From Treponema sp. (GTDB lineage Bacteria > Spirochaetota > Spirochaetia > Treponematales > Breznakiellaceae), in assembly GCA_031271075.1 (NCBI GenBank), contig JAISWN010000140.1, positions 1 through 8,389 on the forward strand: a stretch of 8,389 nt of DNA, given 5' to 3'. Under the pieces are notes generated by a model that saw only the letters and a program-made list of their open reading frames with translations, did not search any database and had not been told where the DNA came from. The translations under genes and the position numbers were made by a program. Below are positions 6,475 to 8,389 of this stretch, piece after piece (the stretch's first letter is position 1; each line of letters opens with the position of its first letter).

Positions 6475-6655
6475 TTACGAATGTTTAGTATAATCAGGCT
6501 GCCGGATAAGCACCGGGCTTTCCGGTTTCCGTTCTTTTGAGTTGGCGGCGGAGGTGTCCTGGTTTTCCACGATCACTTTCCACGATCATCACCTGGGCGC
6601 CGGGCGTAAAGGCGTTGGCGTGCCAGGTTCCCCTGGTTACGTTGAAATGAATTTT
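6475..6655 (-). pseudogene. Frameshifted 3' remnant of a cupin-like gene
   Basis: The minus strand from about 6655 reads KIHFNVTRGTWHANAF, then PGAQVMIVE, in codons typical of the neighbouring genes. It then shifts frame at a 13-bp tandem duplication. Removing one copy restores a continuous reading through NQDTSAANSKERK and SPVLIRQPDYTKHS to a TAA at 6475-6477. The stretch resembles the C-terminal part of a cupin or ureidoglycolate-lyase-like sugar/acid-binding protein (a GTWH motif followed by VMIVEN), but I cannot name the family with confidence. Upstream of about 6656 the sequence turns AT-rich and meets a stop, so the 5' part is missing. It is therefore both truncated and frameshifted. 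With the fold assignment uncertain, only the coding-remnant claim is firm. Confidence 0.62.
6564..6588. repeat. 13-bp tandem duplication causing frameshift
   Basis: TTTCCACGATCA occurs at 6564-6575 and 6577-6588 with period 13. Since 13 is not a multiple of three, it shifts the frame of the cupin-like remnant. The pattern fits replication slippage. Confidence 0.8.
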
Positions 6656-6673
6656 TTGTTTTTTCCGGTTATG

Positions 6674-6702
6674 TTGATATTCAAGTTATTATGAACTATA
6701 TT
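6674..6702 (+). promoter_or_regulatory. Sigma-70-type promoter of the envelope operon
   Basis: TTGATA (6674-6679), a 17-bp spacer and TATATT (6697-6702) each match five of six consensus bases at ideal spacing. Transcription would start near 6709, leaving a leader of about 140 nt before the beta-barrel gene. Confidence 0.6.
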
Positions 6703-6707
6703 CATAA
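6689..6707. promoter_or_regulatory. Palindrome over the -10 element, candidate operator
   Basis: TTATGAA and TTCATAA are perfect 7-bp arms around CTATA, and the dyad covers the proposed -10. It recalls an ARG box (TGAAT-N4-ATTCA) but the inner geometry is one base short, so ArgR binding is not claimed. Confidence 0.45.
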
Positions 6708-6760
6708 GAAATGGAGTATGTTTCAAAAAAAATAAAAATTTCTACCCCACACACACGCTC

Positions 6761-6800
6761 AGCGGGTCTGCCTGTCCCGCTAATCCCCCGGCTTTGCCGG
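6761..6800 (+). other. Structured 5' leader with two hairpins
   Basis: AGCGGG/CCCGCT (6761-6766 and 6776-6781, 9-nt loop) and CCGGC/GCCGG (6788-6792 and 6796-6800, 3-nt loop) stand in tandem in the leader of the beta-barrel gene. Neither is followed by a T-run. A 37-codon frame (ATG 6711, TAG 6822) also crosses this leader without a visible ribosome-binding site. No known riboswitch class is recognised. Confidence 0.35.
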
Positions 6801-6846
6801 ACGTATGTGACTAACCGGGCCTAGTCCGGGCATGGGCAGGATAGAT

Positions 6847-7989
6847 ATGCGGCTAAATACGGTTGTGTTAAAAGCTATCGCGTTGCTCATGCTTTGCCAT
6901 ACCGTCGGCGGACTTTACGCGCAGGCAGAGGAGACGGAAGAGCCCTACATACGGATTGTTACGATACCCCAGATAAAAGTCCATGTCGCCCCCCTGGAAG
7001 GCGGGACGGAGGAAGAAACACGGTATTTCAAGGAAAATTTCGAGATGGAACTTATCGGCGCCGCCTACGCCGTGGCGGAGACCCGCGAGGAATCCGACTT
7101 CTACATGACCTTGTCCGTGGCCCCCCTGGAAAATGAAGGGGAGGAAGACCCCTCCAAAGGGCTGGATCTTACTCTTTTTAATACCCGGACCGGGCAGACG
7201 ATTATCACCCTCAACTGGGCCTATACCGAACTTTCCGAGATGAGCGCCTGGAATCTGTGGCTGATCTACCAGGCCATGGCCAACGCGCCTGTCGTAAAAG
7301 TGCTCAACAATGCGGAATTGACCGGGGTTCCCGCAGGTAACTGGCCAAGGGATAGGGCTGCGGGAGACGCGGGCGGGGAAAAAGAGCCTCATAAAATATC
7401 CTGGTATGCGGGGCTACGGGCGGGCGGGGTTGTCGGCCTGTATACGTTCCAAACCACCCGCGGCTACGAGGGGGGGATCGGCCACTCGTTCACGGGGGAA
7501 GCCGCCCTGTTCGTGGAGTTCCATCCCTTCCGCTATGTCAGCTTTCAGGCGGAGGGGGTAGTCGTCTACGATTCCTTTGGGTGGAACCGGGAAATCCAAC
7601 AGGGGGAGGGGGAAGCCGTAACCCGGTCCGGCGCCACTTTTTCCGCCCTGTCCCTCCATATCCCGCTGCTCGTAAAAGCGCCTTTAAGCTTTGGCCGCTT
7701 TTCCGTATCCCCCCTTGCCGGATTCTACTTTGTCCTGCCCCTGGGGTCCATGAGCGGAAAATTCGGGGATAGCGCGGAATCCTATTCCTACCACGTCGAT
7801 CCGCCTCTGGGTATCAGCTTCGGCGCGGATCTGGCCCTGAGCTTCCGGTCCGGCAAAGCCGGTGTGGGCCTCCGCTACGACCTGGATCTTGGCGCCACCA
7901 TAGGGGAAGCCCCGGGCCCCGTCTATTCCCGGGACCGCCTGGGTTTTTCCCTGGGATACGCATGGAGAATTGGGAGGGGAAGGAGCTGA
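6847..7989 (+). CDS. Secreted outer-membrane beta-barrel protein
   Basis: A 380-residue exported protein of unknown function. The N-terminus (MRLNTVVLKA, then IALLMLCHTVGGLYAQA) is a classical signal peptide with probable cleavage after Ala27. Residues about 28-150 form a mixed periplasmic-type domain (VTIPQIKVHVAPLEGG, DFYMTLSVAP, LDLTLFNTRTGQT), followed by a charged linker near 165-180. From about residue 185 to the end, alternating hydrophobic/polar strands rich in Gly and aromatic residues (WYAGLRAGGVVGLY, SFTGEAALFVEFHPF, VGLRYDLDLGA, LGFSLGYAWRIG) fit an eight-or-so-stranded outer-membrane barrel. ATG 6847 is preferred to ATG 6832 because AGGA (6838-6841) lies 5 nt upstream and the signal peptide then starts cleanly. 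The next gene begins 2 nt after the stop, implying co-expression. Confidence 0.78.
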   Translation: MRLNTVVLKAIALLMLCHTVGGLYAQAEETEEPYIRIVTIPQIKVHVAPLEGGTEEETRYFKENFEMELIGAAYAVAETREESDFYMTLSVAPLENEGEEDPSKGLDLTLFNTRTGQTIITLNWAYTELSEMSAWNLWLIYQAMANAPVVKVLNNAELTGVPAGNWPRDRAAGDAGGEKEPHKISWYAGLRAGGVVGLYTFQTTRGYEGGIGHSFTGEAALFVEFHPFRYVSFQAEGVVVYDSFGWNREIQQGEGEAVTRSGATFSALSLHIPLLVKAPLSFGRFSVSPLAGFYFVLPLGSMSGKFGDSAESYSYHVDPPLGISFGADLALSFRSGKAGVGLRYDLDLGATIGEAPGPVYSRDRLGFSLGYAWRIGRGRS

Positions 7990-7991
7990 AC

Positions 7992-8129
7992 ATGAATCAA
8001 CACGGTAGACGGCTGAACTCCGTAACTCCCATTTTCGTCTGCTTTGTACTCCTCATGCAGGCGTCCTGCCCTCTGGGGATGCTCGAGGAGCCCTATCTCG
8101 GCGCTTCCGCTACGGAGATAAAGCGGGAG
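7992..8129 (+). pseudogene. Small lipoprotein gene, truncated by IS insertion
   Basis: Forty-six host codons remain. The N-terminus MNQHGRRLNS, a hydrophobic stretch (VTPIFVCFVLLMQ) and a cysteine at residue 26 (LLMQASC) form a lipoprotein signal with the relaxed lipobox typical of spirochaetes. The mature part begins CPLGMLEEPYLGASATE and then runs into insertion-sequence DNA at 8130. The frame continues through 16 IS-encoded residues to a stop at 8178-8180, so a 62-residue hybrid could still be made. GGAAGGAG about 7 nt upstream and a 2-nt gap after the barrel gene indicate translational coupling. The original length and family are unknown because the rest lies beyond the insertion. The product would be anchored in a membrane facing the periplasm or surface. 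Confidence 0.65.
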
Positions 8130-8389
8130 TGGACTTTACCCCATTTGGTAGACACAGTTAAGCGACTTGCCCACAGTTAAACACATTAGGCGCCACATAG
8201 TCAAGTACCGAGTGCATACGAATCCGGTTATAATAGGCCTCGACATACATGAACACCGATTGTCTTACCTCCCCCGCGGCATGTTTGCCGTCCAAGGTTT
8301 CCAGTTCCCTCTTCAGGGTCTTGAAAAATGATTCGGCGCAGGCGTTGTCCCAACAGTTCCCCTTCCGGCTCATGCTCTGGCGAACCGAG
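8130..8389 (-). mobile_element. IS3-family insertion sequence, right end only
   Basis: From 8130 the sequence TGGACTTTACCCC, followed by ATTTGGTAGACA, resembles an IS3-family terminal inverted repeat (TG start, CCCC, then T/G-rich and GACA). The transposase stop lies 28 bp inside this end, as usual for the right end. The element continues past the window, so its left end, full size and target duplication cannot be seen. Confidence 0.75.
8158..8389 (-). CDS. IS3-family transposase OrfB, C-terminal part (5' end outside window)
   Basis: The visible 76 complete codons are the C-terminal end of the DDE integrase-core (rve) transposase that cuts and joins IS3-family elements. The hallmark SVRQSMSRKGNCWDNA is followed by ESFFKTLKRE, whose first glutamate is the third acid of the DDE triad, and then by YYNRIRMHSVLDYVAP. 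The internal ATG at 8371-8373 is not a start; the frame is open to the window edge, where the first two acids would lie. In this family OrfB is normally made as an OrfAB fusion by -1 frameshifting, which cannot be checked here. No stop or frameshift is seen in the visible part. It ends with TAA at 8158-8160, 28 bp from the terminal repeat. Confidence 0.93.
   Translation of the reverse strand, partial: SVRQSMSRKGNCWDNACAESFFKTLKRELETLDGKHAAGEVRQSVFMYVEAYYNRIRMHSVLDYVAPNVFNCGQVA

Noticed and set aside
6461..6494. TTGACT and TATAAT as a plus-strand promoter
   Set aside because: Both hexamers are good, but the spacer is 22 bp, outside the usable range of about 15-19 bp, and TATAAT lies within the 3' coding end of the minus-strand remnant.
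6747..6755. CA-rich tract as a CRISPR or recombination repeat
   Set aside because: It is a single short microsatellite with no spaced repeats around it; no CRISPR-like array exists in the window.

Overview
The window (about 57% GC in genes, AT-rich gaps) looks like a spirochaete chromosome, most likely a Treponema-type organism with fairly high GC, such as the termite-gut treponemes. This rests on a FapA/DUF342 protein, a signal-peptide beta-barrel protein followed by a small lipoprotein with a relaxed lipobox, and general gene style. It is inference, because no marker gene such as rRNA is present.

Region by region. (1) 43-1897, plus strand: a ThuA-domain protein followed by a Gfo/Idh/MocA NAD(P)-dependent oxidoreductase, 46 nt apart, a common pairing in sugar or sugar-derivative catabolism. 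(2) 1970-3406, minus strand: a FapA-family (DUF342) protein convergent with the oxidoreductase. (3) 3407-3627: a 221-bp divergent control region. It contains two tandem ARG-box-like palindromes directly in front of the next gene and, on the other strand, a possible sigma-28-like promoter for fapA. (4) 3628-6387, plus strand: argR (arginine repressor), then pgi (glucose-6-phosphate isomerase) and a flavin-reductase-like FMN-binding split-barrel protein two bases behind pgi. (5) 6388-6846: a gene-poor stretch. It holds a 22-bp dyad, a decayed minus-strand fragment of a cupin-like gene whose reading frame is broken by a 13-bp tandem duplication, a good sigma-70-type promoter with a palindrome on its -10, and a structured leader. 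(6) 6847-8129, plus strand: a secreted, probably outer-membrane, beta-barrel protein and a tightly linked small lipoprotein. (7) 8130-8389: the right end of an IS3-family insertion sequence that has cut the lipoprotein gene. Its transposase (minus strand) runs out of the window.

Functionally, pgi is central carbon metabolism, ThuA plus Gfo/Idh/MocA suggests peripheral carbohydrate use, ArgR links to arginine control, and the last two genes form an envelope operon damaged by transposition. I found no CRISPR array, tRNA, rRNA, defence island or obviously new multi-gene system. The most informative non-obvious signals are the paired ARG boxes at argR, the frameshifted cupin-like remnant, and the exact IS junction inside the lipoprotein gene.
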